Notes under the pieces: generated by a model | Told to the model about the DNA's origin: nothing | The model's input: the letters and a program-made list of their open reading frames with translations, nothing else | Database searches by the model: none | NCBI GenBank assembly: GCA_031397815.1 | Contig: JANNMJ010000073.1 | Location: 1-9,824, forward strand | Direction of reading: 5' to 3' | From: JANNMJ01 sp031397815 | GTDB taxonomy: Bacteria; Bacteroidota; Bacteroidia; Cytophagales; Hymenobacteraceae | DNA length: 9,824 bases | Shown here: piece by piece, positions 1 to 6,144 of the stretch | How the letters are laid out: each line of letters begins with the position of its first letter | How positions within the stretch are numbered: the stretch's first letter is position 1 | Program-made: the position numbers and the translations under genes

Positions 1-8
1 TCCCTTAC

Positions 9-614
9 ATGCGTCCGCAACTTATTCAGCAAGCCCCGGCGCCGGGGACCATTCGAACCAAAAAAACGCAGCTCACCGCCGAGCGCTACACCGAGATTGC
101 GCTAAAGCGGCTCTGGAAAAAGCAGTGGTGGGTGCTGGTGGCGCTGGCGGGCTTCGGCGTGGTGCTGGCGCTTATCTGGCCGAGCTGGTGGGTGCTGGCC
201 ATCGTGGTGGTGCTGGCGCTGCTGCACGTCCTGTTTTGGGGCGCGCAGGTATCGGGCGTCACGAAGCTCGACCAGACCAAGATTCTGTTCGAGCGGGTTT
301 TCTACGAAATCAATCCCCGGCAATTCCTGCTCAAGCGCAACGAGCGCGAGGGCGCGGAGCTGAAATGGGAGATGTTCGAGCGCGCCGAGCGGCTGCCGAA
401 CGCCTTCCTGCTCTCGTTCACGAGCACCCCGCCGCCCGGCGCGCCGCCCGCCACCCGCTTGCAGCGCGTGCTGACGTGGCTAGGCGCCGGGGAGCTACAA
501 TTTCTGCTGCTTCCCTTCGATATCTTCCTCAAGCCTTCCGACCTCAAGATGATGGAGGCTACGCTGCGCCGCAAGAATCTGCTGCCGGCCGATGCGCCTG
601 CCGTGGAGGCTTAA
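9..614 (+). CDS. YcxB-like two-helix membrane protein
   Basis: This is a 201-residue protein of unknown biochemical role. Two hydrophobic helices at about residues 41-57 and 60-78 are separated by a short WPSWW turn. The N-terminus (TKKTQLTAERYTEIALKR) and the C-terminal part of roughly 110 residues are soluble. That part contains a FERVFYEINPRQFLLKRN-like segment, then LKWEMFERAERLPNAFLL, and ends in FLKPSDLKMMEATLRRKNLL. This order (basic N-terminus, helix pair, beta-rich PH-like tail) matches the YcxB-like proteins common in Bacteroidota, whose function is unknown. The tail is probably cytoplasmic. The ATG at 9 is a reasonable start, but only eight bases precede it and they contain no in-frame stop, so an upstream start outside the window cannot be excluded. 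A 119-bp gap separates it from the next gene. Family assignment is from remembered pattern only. Confidence 0.75.
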   Translation: MRPQLIQQAPAPGTIRTKKTQLTAERYTEIALKRLWKKQWWVLVALAGFGVVLALIWPSWWVLAIVVVLALLHVLFWGAQVSGVTKLDQTKILFERVFYEINPRQFLLKRNEREGAELKWEMFERAERLPNAFLLSFTSTPPPGAPPATRLQRVLTWLGAGELQFLLLPFDIFLKPSDLKMMEATLRRKNLLPADAPAVEA

Positions 615-654
615 AGGTTGAGAGGGTTAAGAAAGGCCGTCTGCAAGGGCGGAC

Positions 655-673
655 GTGTCAAACGGTGTCAAAC
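655..673. promoter_or_regulatory. Direct 9-bp repeat, possible operator before the lipoprotein gene
   Basis: The 9-mer GTGTCAAAC occurs twice, at 655-663 and 665-673, one helical turn apart. It lies 61 bp upstream of the lipoprotein start in an otherwise GC-rich gap. Repeats spaced by 10 bp are typical of sites bound by a protein on one DNA face, but no regulator is known here. I could not identify convincing -33/-7 (Bacteroidota) or sigma70 boxes. This is a tentative call. Confidence 0.25.
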
Positions 674-733
674 TCATTTTTCCGGCCGAACTTGCGGCCT
701 GATTTCGCTTTCGCTTTCCGCTTCGTGCCCGCA

Positions 734-1096
734 ATGAAGAACTATATCCTGGCGCTCGGCGCCCTCGCCCTGATGGCCTCATGCAGCTCTGAGCCGTCGG
801 ATTTCCGTCCCGGTCAGAAAGTTTCCGTCGATGCGGTGTCGGCTGGAGGCCGTAAAACCGGTATTTACCCATCCGCTGACCGTCCGGGTGCGGCGGGTCA
901 TGCCGCCCACGGCGAAGGCCATGGCGAGGCGCACGGTGAAGGCCACGGTGAGGCGCACGGCGAAGGCCACACCGACGGTGAGATGCACGACGCCGACGCA
1001 AGCGGCGCCGCAGCGACCGGCTCGGAAGACCAAAAATCAGCCGTGAGCAATCCGGCGACGGAAGAAGCCGCCGAACCAGCGGCCCACGGCGAGTAA
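734..1096 (+). CDS. Small His-rich lipoprotein
   Basis: This is a 120-residue predicted lipoprotein. A short basic start (MKNY) leads into a hydrophobic stretch and a lipobox-like MASC at residues 14-17, so Cys17 would be lipidated and the mature protein anchored in the outer or inner membrane. Residues 59-79 hold a tandem octapeptide, HGEGHGEA, twice plus a partial third copy, flanked by further His (HTDGEMHD). The rest is Ala/Glu/Ser-rich and probably disordered, ending AAHGE. Dense His alternating with acidic residues suggests low-specificity divalent metal binding or buffering. This is inference, supported by the ZIP metal transporter about 1 kb downstream on the same strand. The reading frame stays open far upstream (from 125), but that part overlaps the preceding gene out of frame, so the ATG at 734 with its signal peptide is the real start. 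No Shine-Dalgarno is visible. Confidence 0.8.
   Translation: MKNYILALGALALMASCSSEPSDFRPGQKVSVDAVSAGGRKTGIYPSADRPGAAGHAAHGEGHGEAHGEGHGEAHGEGHTDGEMHDADASGAAATGSEDQKSAVSNPATEEAAEPAAHGE
908..970 (+). repeat. 24-bp tandem repeat encoding HGEGHGEA
   Basis: Two complete 24-bp units (908-931, 932-955) and a partial third (956-970) lie inside the lipoprotein gene. The units differ only at third codon positions (GGC/GGT, CAT/CAC), so the repeated peptide is kept while the DNA has diverged. This indicates selection on the protein repeat rather than a very recent slippage event. Unit number could vary between strains. Confidence 0.85.
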
Positions 1097-1151
1097 CCCG
1101 AACGCGGCGCTCTACGTCCTGTTCTTTTTCCGCATCCGTTAAAGAAACCGT

Positions 1152-1943
1152 ATGATGAGCGACCCGTCTTCCTCGTCCGCCGCCGCTGCATCCGAAACCG
1201 TTCCCGCCCGCAGGTCGGAGTGGTTCAGCACGTGGTTCGATTCCGTGTATTACCACCGGCTCTACCGCGAGCGCGACCAGCCGGAAGCGCACCGTTTCCT
1301 CGATAACCTCGCGGAATGGCTGCGGCTGAAGCCCGGCGCCCGCCTGCTGGATTTGGCGTGCGGCCGAGGGCGGCATTCCTTGGACCTGCGTAAGCGCGGG
1401 TTTGATGTGACCGGGGTCGACCTTTCGCCGTCGTCGATTGCTTACGCGAAGCAGTTTGAGGACGACCATTTGCGGTTTCGGGTACACGACATGCGTGAGT
1501 CGCTTGGCGAGCCGAACCACTATGACTGCGTCCTGAACCTATTCACGTCGTTCGGCTACTTCGATTCGGAGGCCGAAAACGTGCTCGTGCTGCAAGCCAT
1601 TGCGGAAACCCTGCGCCCCGGCGGCGAGCTGGTCCTCGATTACCTCAACACCGACCGCCTGGAGCGCGCGTTGGTGGCGGAGGAGATCAAGACCGAAGGC
1701 GGCACCGAGTTTCACCTCTCGCGGCGCATCCACGACGGTTATTTCGAGAAGCGCATCCGCTTCACCGACGATGACGGTCAGCCGCAGGTGTTCACCGAGC
1801 GCGTAATGGCGCTCTGGCCGGAGCAGTTCGAGGAGTATTTCCGATTGGCCGGGCTGCGGGTGCGGGCGTGTTTCGGCACCTACGATTTGGGGGCGTACGA
1901 GAAAGAATCGTCGCCGCGCCTGATTTATATTCTCAAGAAATAA
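1152..1943 (+). CDS. Class I SAM-dependent methyltransferase
   Basis: This 263-residue protein has the Rossmann-fold methyltransferase signatures in order. Motif I is LLDLACGRGRH (65-75), which binds the SAM carboxypropyl group. The acidic end of strand 2 is VTGVD (Asp90), which binds the ribose hydroxyls. HDM (112-114) is the adenine-contacting motif II region, YDCVLNLFTSFGYF (124-137) is strand 4, and LRPGGELVLDYLN (155-167) is motif III. The N-terminal EWFSTWFDSVYYHRLYRERD segment precedes the SAM fold and is typical of a Bacteroidota group of small-molecule or unknown-substrate methyltransferases. The C-terminal beta-rich part (about 175-263) probably shapes the substrate site. The substrate cannot be deduced. 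Two ATGs occur in tandem (1152, 1155); the first 20 residues are low complexity, so the exact start is uncertain. It follows the lipoprotein gene by 55 bp and may be cotranscribed. Confidence 0.85.
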   Translation: MMSDPSSSSAAAASETVPARRSEWFSTWFDSVYYHRLYRERDQPEAHRFLDNLAEWLRLKPGARLLDLACGRGRHSLDLRKRGFDVTGVDLSPSSIAYAKQFEDDHLRFRVHDMRESLGEPNHYDCVLNLFTSFGYFDSEAENVLVLQAIAETLRPGGELVLDYLNTDRLERALVAEEIKTEGGTEFHLSRRIHDGYFEKRIRFTDDDGQPQVFTERVMALWPEQFEEYFRLAGLRVRACFGTYDLGAYEKESSPRLIYILKK

Positions 1944-2000
1944 GCGATAAGCGTCGCGCTGCGCTGCGTCGTCGGCTTACGCTGCCTCACCCGCCTTTTT

Positions 2001-2038
2001 GCCCCACCAAGTGCCCGAGACCCGGCGCTTCGTGGGGC
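2001..2038. other. Imperfect hairpin in the leader of the ZIP gene
   Basis: GCCCCAC (2001-2007) pairs with GTGGGGC (2032-2038). After one mismatch, an inner stem pairs AAGTGCC (2009-2015) with GGCGCTT (2024-2030), including one G-T wobble. It sits between the methyltransferase stop and the ZIP start. No T-run follows it on either strand, so it is not a clear intrinsic terminator. It could be a transcript-stabilising or leader structure, and its function is not established. Confidence 0.35.
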
Positions 2039-2084
2039 AATTCGTGGCGTTTAAGGCCTCTGATTCCCCTCAAACCCGGATTTG

Positions 2085-2804
2085 ATGTCCCTTGTGTTGG
2101 CTATGCTGCTGCTCACGTGCTCGGTGCTTGGCGCCGGGGCGGTGGTGCGGCTGTTGCCCGGTGATATTACGCGGTGGCTGAAGCCGATGCTGGCGTTCAG
2201 CGGCGCGTACCTGTTTTCGATTACGATTCTGCACCTGCTCCCCGAAACCCTCGCGCTGGCGGGGGAAGGCGCGACGCGGGTCGGGTATTGGGTGTTGGCG
2301 GGGTTTTTCCTGCAAATGCTGCTCGAACTGGCTTCGGAAGGCATCGAGCACGGGCACGTTCACCGGCACCCGGAGCACGACCACGGCTACGGTCCGGTGC
2401 TGCTTTTGGCGTCGTTGGTGGTGCATTCGGCGCTCGAAGGGTCGATCCTGACGGAGCGCGCGACGCGGGCGGGCGGTGGTTTCTGGCCGGTGCTGCTTGG
2501 GGTGGTGCTGCACCACATCCCTGCGGCGTTGGCGCTGATGAGCGTGCTGCTGGCGCGCCTCAACTCGTTCCGCCGGGCGATGGCGTATCTGGCGGTGTTC
2601 GCCGTGGCGTCGCCGCTGGGGATGCTGTTGGGGGGAACGTTGGAGAACGGCCCCGCTTACCCGATTCTGGCAGGGCTGGTGGCGGGTAATTTCCTGCACA
2701 TCTCGACTACGATTTTGTTCGAGACTACGCCGGAGCACCGGTTTAATCGTCCGAAGATGGTGGCGGCGGCGGTTGGGGTGGTGTTGGCGCTGTTTGTGGC
2801 GTAG
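2085..2804 (+). CDS. ZIP-family divalent metal transporter
   Basis: This is a 239-residue integral membrane protein with about eight hydrophobic segments, as expected for ZIP (Zn/Fe permease) proteins, which bring Zn2+ or other divalent cations into the cytoplasm. The key helix 4 motif appears as VVHSALEGS (His114, Glu118) and the helix 5 motif as LHHIPAALA (His143, His144). Together these form the binuclear metal site in known ZIPs. The last helices carry AGNFLHISTTILFETTPEH (His205, Glu213). A cytosolic His-rich loop, EHGHVHRHPEHDHGYG (about 88-103), lies between helices 3 and 4, the usual position for a metal-sensing loop. An in-frame TTG sits just before the ATG at 2085; I chose the ATG. 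Metal preference cannot be read from sequence. It is the last gene of the left + strand block and converges on the GH57 gene. Confidence 0.88.
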   Translation: MSLVLAMLLLTCSVLGAGAVVRLLPGDITRWLKPMLAFSGAYLFSITILHLLPETLALAGEGATRVGYWVLAGFFLQMLLELASEGIEHGHVHRHPEHDHGYGPVLLLASLVVHSALEGSILTERATRAGGGFWPVLLGVVLHHIPAALALMSVLLARLNSFRRAMAYLAVFAVASPLGMLLGGTLENGPAYPILAGLVAGNFLHISTTILFETTPEHRFNRPKMVAAAVGVVLALFVA

Positions 2805-2840
2805 TGTGGGGGAGATGTGGGGATGTGAGAGGGGTTTTGA

Positions 2841-3017
2841 CGCGGGGCTCTGGCCCGGTGTCGGTTATCAGCAGGTCTCTTGACCTGCAGTTCCTACGTA
2901 TCCGGCACCGTCTCGGTGCCGGTGGGTGAAAGCCGATTGGAATCAGCAGCACCGGCACCGAGACGGTGCCGGGTACGTAGGAGTGCGCCGATTGGGGTGG
3001 CGGGCCAGAGTCCCGCG
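2841..3017. repeat. Nested palindrome, REP/MITE-like
   Basis: The outer arms 2841-2857 and 3001-3017 are inverted with 16/17 identity. The inner arms 2893-2924 and 2950-2981 are inverted with 31/32 identity around a 25-nt spacer. Each inner arm is itself a small hairpin, GGCACCG-TCT-CGGTGCC and its counterpart. This palindrome-in-palindrome layout is that of REP/BIME or MITE-type non-coding elements. No target-site duplication was recognised. Confidence 0.8.
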
Positions 3018-3068
3018 AATAGCCCGCACGGGGCAGAGCCCCGCGCGATTTGGGGGTGCGCAGCGCGC

Positions 3069-3231
3069 GTGCCCGGGGTAGATTTCTGCGAAATCAACCC
3101 CGGGCTTTGGAGAAGAACCCCGTTGGGGTTCCCCGATTGATTGCGTGAATTGATTGCGTGCCGCGAACCCCAACGGGGTTCTTTTCCACAGCCCGGGGTT
3201 GGCGCCGCTTTGCGCCGACTACCCCGGGCAC
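3069..3231. repeat. Composite inverted hairpin element, copy 1
   Basis: Each arm carries two hairpins and the arms are inverted relative to each other. The left arm has GCCCGGGGT...ACCCCGGGC (3071-3105, with an inner GATTT/AAATC stem) followed by GAACCCC-GTT-GGGGTTC (3115-3131). The right arm has GAACCCC-AAC-GGGGTTC (3165-3181) followed by GCCCGGGGT...ACCCCGGGC (3191-3229). Segments 3109-3131 and 3165-3187 match inversely at 22 of 23 positions. The 33-nt centre holds a 13-bp tandem duplication (ATTGATTGCGTG at 3136 and 3149). The same layout recurs at 9426-9587. Confidence 0.88.
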
Positions 3232-3255
3232 ACTCAGGTGGCCCACATTGAGCTA

Positions 3256-5781
3256 CTACAAAATCAGCCGCACTTGCCGCTGCCCGATACGGGCGACATA
3301 CACGCCGGGCCGCAACGTGCGCAGATCCACGGCGGCTTCGGGAGTGGCAATGGTTTCAGTGAGAACGATGCGCCCGAGCACGTCGAGCAGTTCGAAGGTG
3401 GCGGGGGCGGTGATGGAGCGGCGAACCGTGACGCGCTGATGCGCGGGATTCGGGAAGAGGGCAAACGCCGTTTCCGCGATTTCCGTGGGCAGGCCGGTGG
3501 GGGCGGGGCGGAGGGTGATGTGCCAATCCTGCCCGTTGTTATTATTCCACGAGCCGTCGGTGTAGTTCAGGACGAAATCGATCTTTTGGATGGCTTGCTG
3601 GGGCCGGTTGAAGGGGCCGATTTTCAGCTTCATCTGGCAGTTTGCGGGGATGCTGAATGGCGTTTGCACGGCCGGGCCGGTGCCGTTGAAGAGGCTGGTG
3701 TTGGCGGGCCGGTACGCCGCATCGGGCAGCGCCCACTGGTTGACGCCCCAATGCAGGTTGGCGGCGCGGGCGGGGTTCGTGACGGTGACCGTGATGGTAT
3801 CGGCGGTGGTGGGGTTGGCGGGCGACCAGCTCACGGCTTCTGCGCCGACGCACGTCGTGGGGTTGGTGCCGCCGGTGCCTTGGCCGTCGCAATTGGCCCA
3901 TTGGTGCGGGCGGCTGTTCTGCGGCCCGACCCAGACTTGCTGAATCTCGGAGCGGGTGACGTTCCCGGCGGAGTCTTGCGCTTCGATGTAATAATCGACC
4001 AAAACCGACCCCAGACCGCGAATCTGCGCGCTATACTCGGCGGCTTTGACGAGGGGGAGCGGGGTGGTGGCGGAGCCGATTTGAGCGCGGGTCATCGGTA
4101 GGGTCGTCCATGGGCCGACGCCGGGGCCGCCCGCGTAGGTCTCGTTATCGGTGGTGGCGAGGGGGTTTTGGCCGTCGAGGTCGAGGCGGTATTTGAGGTC
4201 GATGCGTTGGAGGCCGCTGCGGTCGTAGGCGAAGGTCCAGACAGTGAAATCGCTCGGTTGAGGGGTGTTGAACTCGGTGGCGCCGGGGTTGTACGGCTCG
4301 CGCTGCGGGAGCCAGACGCTCGGCGCGACGGCATCCGGGGCGGTGGGCGGCAGGACGGCGCGCGCGGCGGTTACGGCGGCGTTGGCGGCGCGGGTGGGGT
4401 GGACGTCCCAGAGGCCGTTGGTGGAGCCGTCCCAGTACCAGTAATCGCTGGCTTGCGCGTTAAGGAGGCTGGCCCACGCTTGCTGCACGGCGGGGTTTTG
4501 GGCGCCCGCGACGGCCTCGGCGGTCCGGACTTCGTTCTGCGCGGCCGTCACGACGCCCCACGAGTTACGGTCCCACGAGAGGCAATTGGTGGGGTCGGCG
4601 TTCCATTTCTTGAATTCGGCGTCGCCGTTGTCGGCGCCGCTCCAGGAGCCGCTTTCGACGTGAATAATATCGGTGGAATCGGGCGGAAAACGGTCGAGAT
4701 AATCCTGAATCGTGGTGCATTCGAACCGCGTGGGATTGGCGCGCACCCAATTCACGAAACTCTGGAAATTATTGTCGTAATACGCGCTGGAACCGCCGCC
4801 GTAATTGTCGCCGTCGTGGTGGAGCACGACGAGAATCGGGTGCGCTGGGTCGGTGTTGTACGGCGCGAGCTGGCTCATTACGAGGTCGTAATTGAGCGCC
4901 CCGAAGCCGCCACGCCCGTCTTCGTTGCCGAGGTAACGGTCGGCGGGGACGGCGATAATCCGCTTCCGCTGGCCGGTAGCGGGGTCGACGTGCTCGACGA
5001 AGTGCGGCCGACGGCCCCAGCCCGCCGAGTTGCGCGTGGGCGCCCACACGTTGTTGAGCTGCACCCAGTCGGCGGGGTTGACGTTGCGCTGGTCGGCGCG
5101 GTTCGGTTCGACGAGGTTGCCACCCGCATTCCACGGATACCCGACGGCGGCGCGGTCGAAATGAATATTATCGACCAAAACCCACTCCATTCCTTCATCG
5201 ACAAGGGCGGGAATCTCGGTCAGCGCAAAGGCATTTTCCGGTGGAAATATCCCCTTCGAATAAGCGCCAGGAAATTGGGTCTGAAAAAGTGCCCGGTGCT
5301 GCTGAATCTGGCGCCGGATATCGTCGTACCCGATAAGCCCCATCAGCGGATGGTGGTACCCAAAACCGACCATATCCATGCGCGGGTTGCCGAGGGTGGT
5401 TCGCCAAGCGCGGGCGGTGTTCCAGTGCGTTTTCCAGTTGCTGGGGAAGCGCCCGGCCGCCCCTAAATCGTTGAGGTTCTGCACCAAAGACCCGCTAAAG
5501 CTCACCTGCGCCCCAAAATGCGGCAGGCTCAGCCCCTTCTGCACGGCATTTTTCGGCCAATCGGTGTACGGCCCGGTGCGGTCGGAGAAGATTTGCTGCA
5601 CCGAAAACGGGTACCGGTTGGCGTTGATGGTCTGGTTGACCGTCTCGCCGGGCCAATACACCGGCTGGTGCATATGCCAGAGGAAGGCAATCTGAATCGG
5701 CGGCTGGGCTGGTTGCGCGACGACCGGCAGCGCAAAGGCAGTGAGGATTACGGCCGTGAGGACGCGTAGGAGTTTGAGCAT
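3256..5781 (-). CDS. Secreted GH57 alpha-glucan hydrolase with starch-binding module and T9SS tail
   Basis: This 841-residue exported enzyme probably cleaves starch- or glycogen-like alpha-glucans. Residues 1-22 form a signal peptide ending LPVVAQ. The GH57 catalytic domain begins with FLWHMHQP (33-40), the family's first conserved region, and has GFGYHHPLMG (139-148). GIFPPENAF (177-185) supplies Glu182, the likely nucleophile, and LHHDGDN (320-326) supplies Asp323 or Asp325, the likely acid/base. Residues about 485-620 look like an Ig-like sandwich. Residues about 647-758 resemble a CBM25-type starch-binding module, with LHWGVNQW and NYTDGSWNNNNGQDWHI. Residues about 772-841 are a T9SS type A sorting domain (LFPNP... 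LLDVLGRIV... LRPGVYVARI), which directs export across the outer membrane and surface attachment or release. The precise specificity (amylase, pullulanase or other) is not resolved. It is monocistronic, with a repeat array just upstream. Confidence 0.9.
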   Translation of the reverse strand: MLKLLRVLTAVILTAFALPVVAQPAQPPIQIAFLWHMHQPVYWPGETVNQTINANRYPFSVQQIFSDRTGPYTDWPKNAVQKGLSLPHFGAQVSFSGSLVQNLNDLGAAGRFPSNWKTHWNTARAWRTTLGNPRMDMVGFGYHHPLMGLIGYDDIRRQIQQHRALFQTQFPGAYSKGIFPPENAFALTEIPALVDEGMEWVLVDNIHFDRAAVGYPWNAGGNLVEPNRADQRNVNPADWVQLNNVWAPTRNSAGWGRRPHFVEHVDPATGQRKRIIAVPADRYLGNEDGRGGFGALNYDLVMSQLAPYNTDPAHPILVVLHHDGDNYGGGSSAYYDNNFQSFVNWVRANPTRFECTTIQDYLDRFPPDSTDIIHVESGSWSGADNGDAEFKKWNADPTNCLSWDRNSWGVVTAAQNEVRTAEAVAGAQNPAVQQAWASLLNAQASDYWYWDGSTNGLWDVHPTRAANAAVTAARAVLPPTAPDAVAPSVWLPQREPYNPGATEFNTPQPSDFTVWTFAYDRSGLQRIDLKYRLDLDGQNPLATTDNETYAGGPGVGPWTTLPMTRAQIGSATTPLPLVKAAEYSAQIRGLGSVLVDYYIEAQDSAGNVTRSEIQQVWVGPQNSRPHQWANCDGQGTGGTNPTTCVGAEAVSWSPANPTTADTITVTVTNPARAANLHWGVNQWALPDAAYRPANTSLFNGTGPAVQTPFSIPANCQMKLKIGPFNRPQQAIQKIDFVLNYTDGSWNNNNGQDWHITLRPAPTGLPTEIAETAFALFPNPAHQRVTVRRSITAPATFELLDVLGRIVLTETIATPEAAVDLRTLRPGVYVARIGQRQVRLIL

Positions 5782-5808
5782 CAGGCCGTAAAGGTAGGTG
5801 TGGGGGTA

Positions 5809-6067
5809 TTTAGGTCACGGCCTCGCGTTTAGGTCACGGGTTTTAGTTTAGGTCACGGACTTGCGTTTAGGTCACGGGTTTCAACTTAGGTCATGGGGGT
5901 TTAGGTGTTCGACATGGTATTTTATACGTTTGACATGGTACTATGGGTGTTCGGCGAGCAGGTTTAGGTGTTCGACATGGTATTTTATACGTTTGACATG
6001 GTATTATGGGTGTTCGGCGAGCAGGTTTAGGTGTTCGGCGAGGGGGTTTAGGCGTTTGACGGGCATG
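5809..6067. repeat. Array of 19-bp and 21-bp TTTAGG-phased tandem units
   Basis: Four 19-bp units start at 5809, 5828, 5847 and 5866 with the shared core TTTAGGTCACGG and variable 7-bp tails; a diverged, shorter fifth starts at 5885 (CTTAGGTCATGG). From 5900 there are eight 21-bp units, starting at 5900, 5921, 5942, 5963, 5984, 6005, 6026 and 6047. Their consensus resembles TTTAGGTGTTCGACATGGTAT. The first six form a 63-bp trimer repeated twice with a single base change. Spacing near two helical turns recalls iterons or arrayed protein-binding sites. It ends about 27 bp before the GH57 start codon. Confidence 0.9.
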
Positions 6068-6074
6068 AGTAGAA

Positions 6075-6143
6075 GTAGCAGCGTCTCTCCGAGACGCGTG
6101 CCGGGCGGAAGAATTGACACGCGTCTCGGAGAGACGCTGCTAC
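6075..6143. repeat. Perfect 26-bp inverted repeat, possible terminator
   Basis: Arms 6075-6100 and 6118-6143 are exact reverse complements around a 17-nt loop. Each arm contains its own GCGTCTC...GAGACGC mini-palindrome. It begins one base beyond the PIN-like gene stop codon (6145-6147), so the transcript of that gene would run straight into a very stable stem. No U-tract follows on the - strand, so termination is inferred. It may also be a dispersed REP-like unit. Confidence 0.88.
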
Positions 6144-6144
6144 G

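Larger units (their letters stand above)
2805..3255. other. Gene-free convergent interval filled with palindromes
   Basis: This is the gap between the stop codons of the convergent ZIP and GH57 genes. No convincing gene is present; open frames here are translations of the inverted repeats. It holds a hairpin GCAGGTC/GACCTGC (2871-2877, 2882-2888), a nested palindrome (2841-3017), a small CGGGGC-AGA-GCCCCG hairpin (3029-3043) and a composite double-hairpin element (3069-3231). The structures could end transcription from both sides, but no U-rich tracts mark them as classic intrinsic terminators. Confidence 0.75.
5782..6144. other. Gene-free interval upstream of GH57
   Basis: This gap lies upstream of the GH57 start and downstream of the PIN-like gene stop. 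It has no supported gene: the open + strand frame across it only translates the 21-bp repeats into FRCSTWY-like heptads, and it runs on antisense into the PIN gene. The content is a tandem array (5809-6067) and a perfect inverted repeat (6075-6143). The GH57 promoter should lie here, but I cannot place its boxes with confidence. Confidence 0.7.

Noticed and set aside
125..733. Upstream extension of the lipoprotein reading frame to an ATG at 125
   Set aside because: It overlaps the YcxB-like gene in another frame and gives a low-complexity Arg/Gly/Ala-rich peptide; the ATG at 734 starts a clean signal peptide with lipobox.
627..1520. 297-residue open frame on the - strand opposite the lipoprotein and methyltransferase
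   Set aside because: It is Arg/Pro-rich with no recognisable domain and lies antisense to two supported genes; typical of high-GC shadow frames.
3154..5466. Long + strand open frames (3154-4101, 4168-5466) opposite GH57
   Set aside because: The - strand encodes clear GH57, starch-binding and T9SS motifs; the opposite frames are Gly/Val/Arg-rich shadows.
5788..5796. TACCTTTAC on the - strand as a Bacteroidota -7 promoter box for GH57
   Set aside because: It matches TAnnTTTG at seven of eight bases but lies within 15 bases of the start codon with no -33 TTTG at proper spacing.
5809..6067. CRISPR array
   Set aside because: Repeat units are 19-21 bp with no unique spacers of 25-40 bp and no cas genes are nearby.
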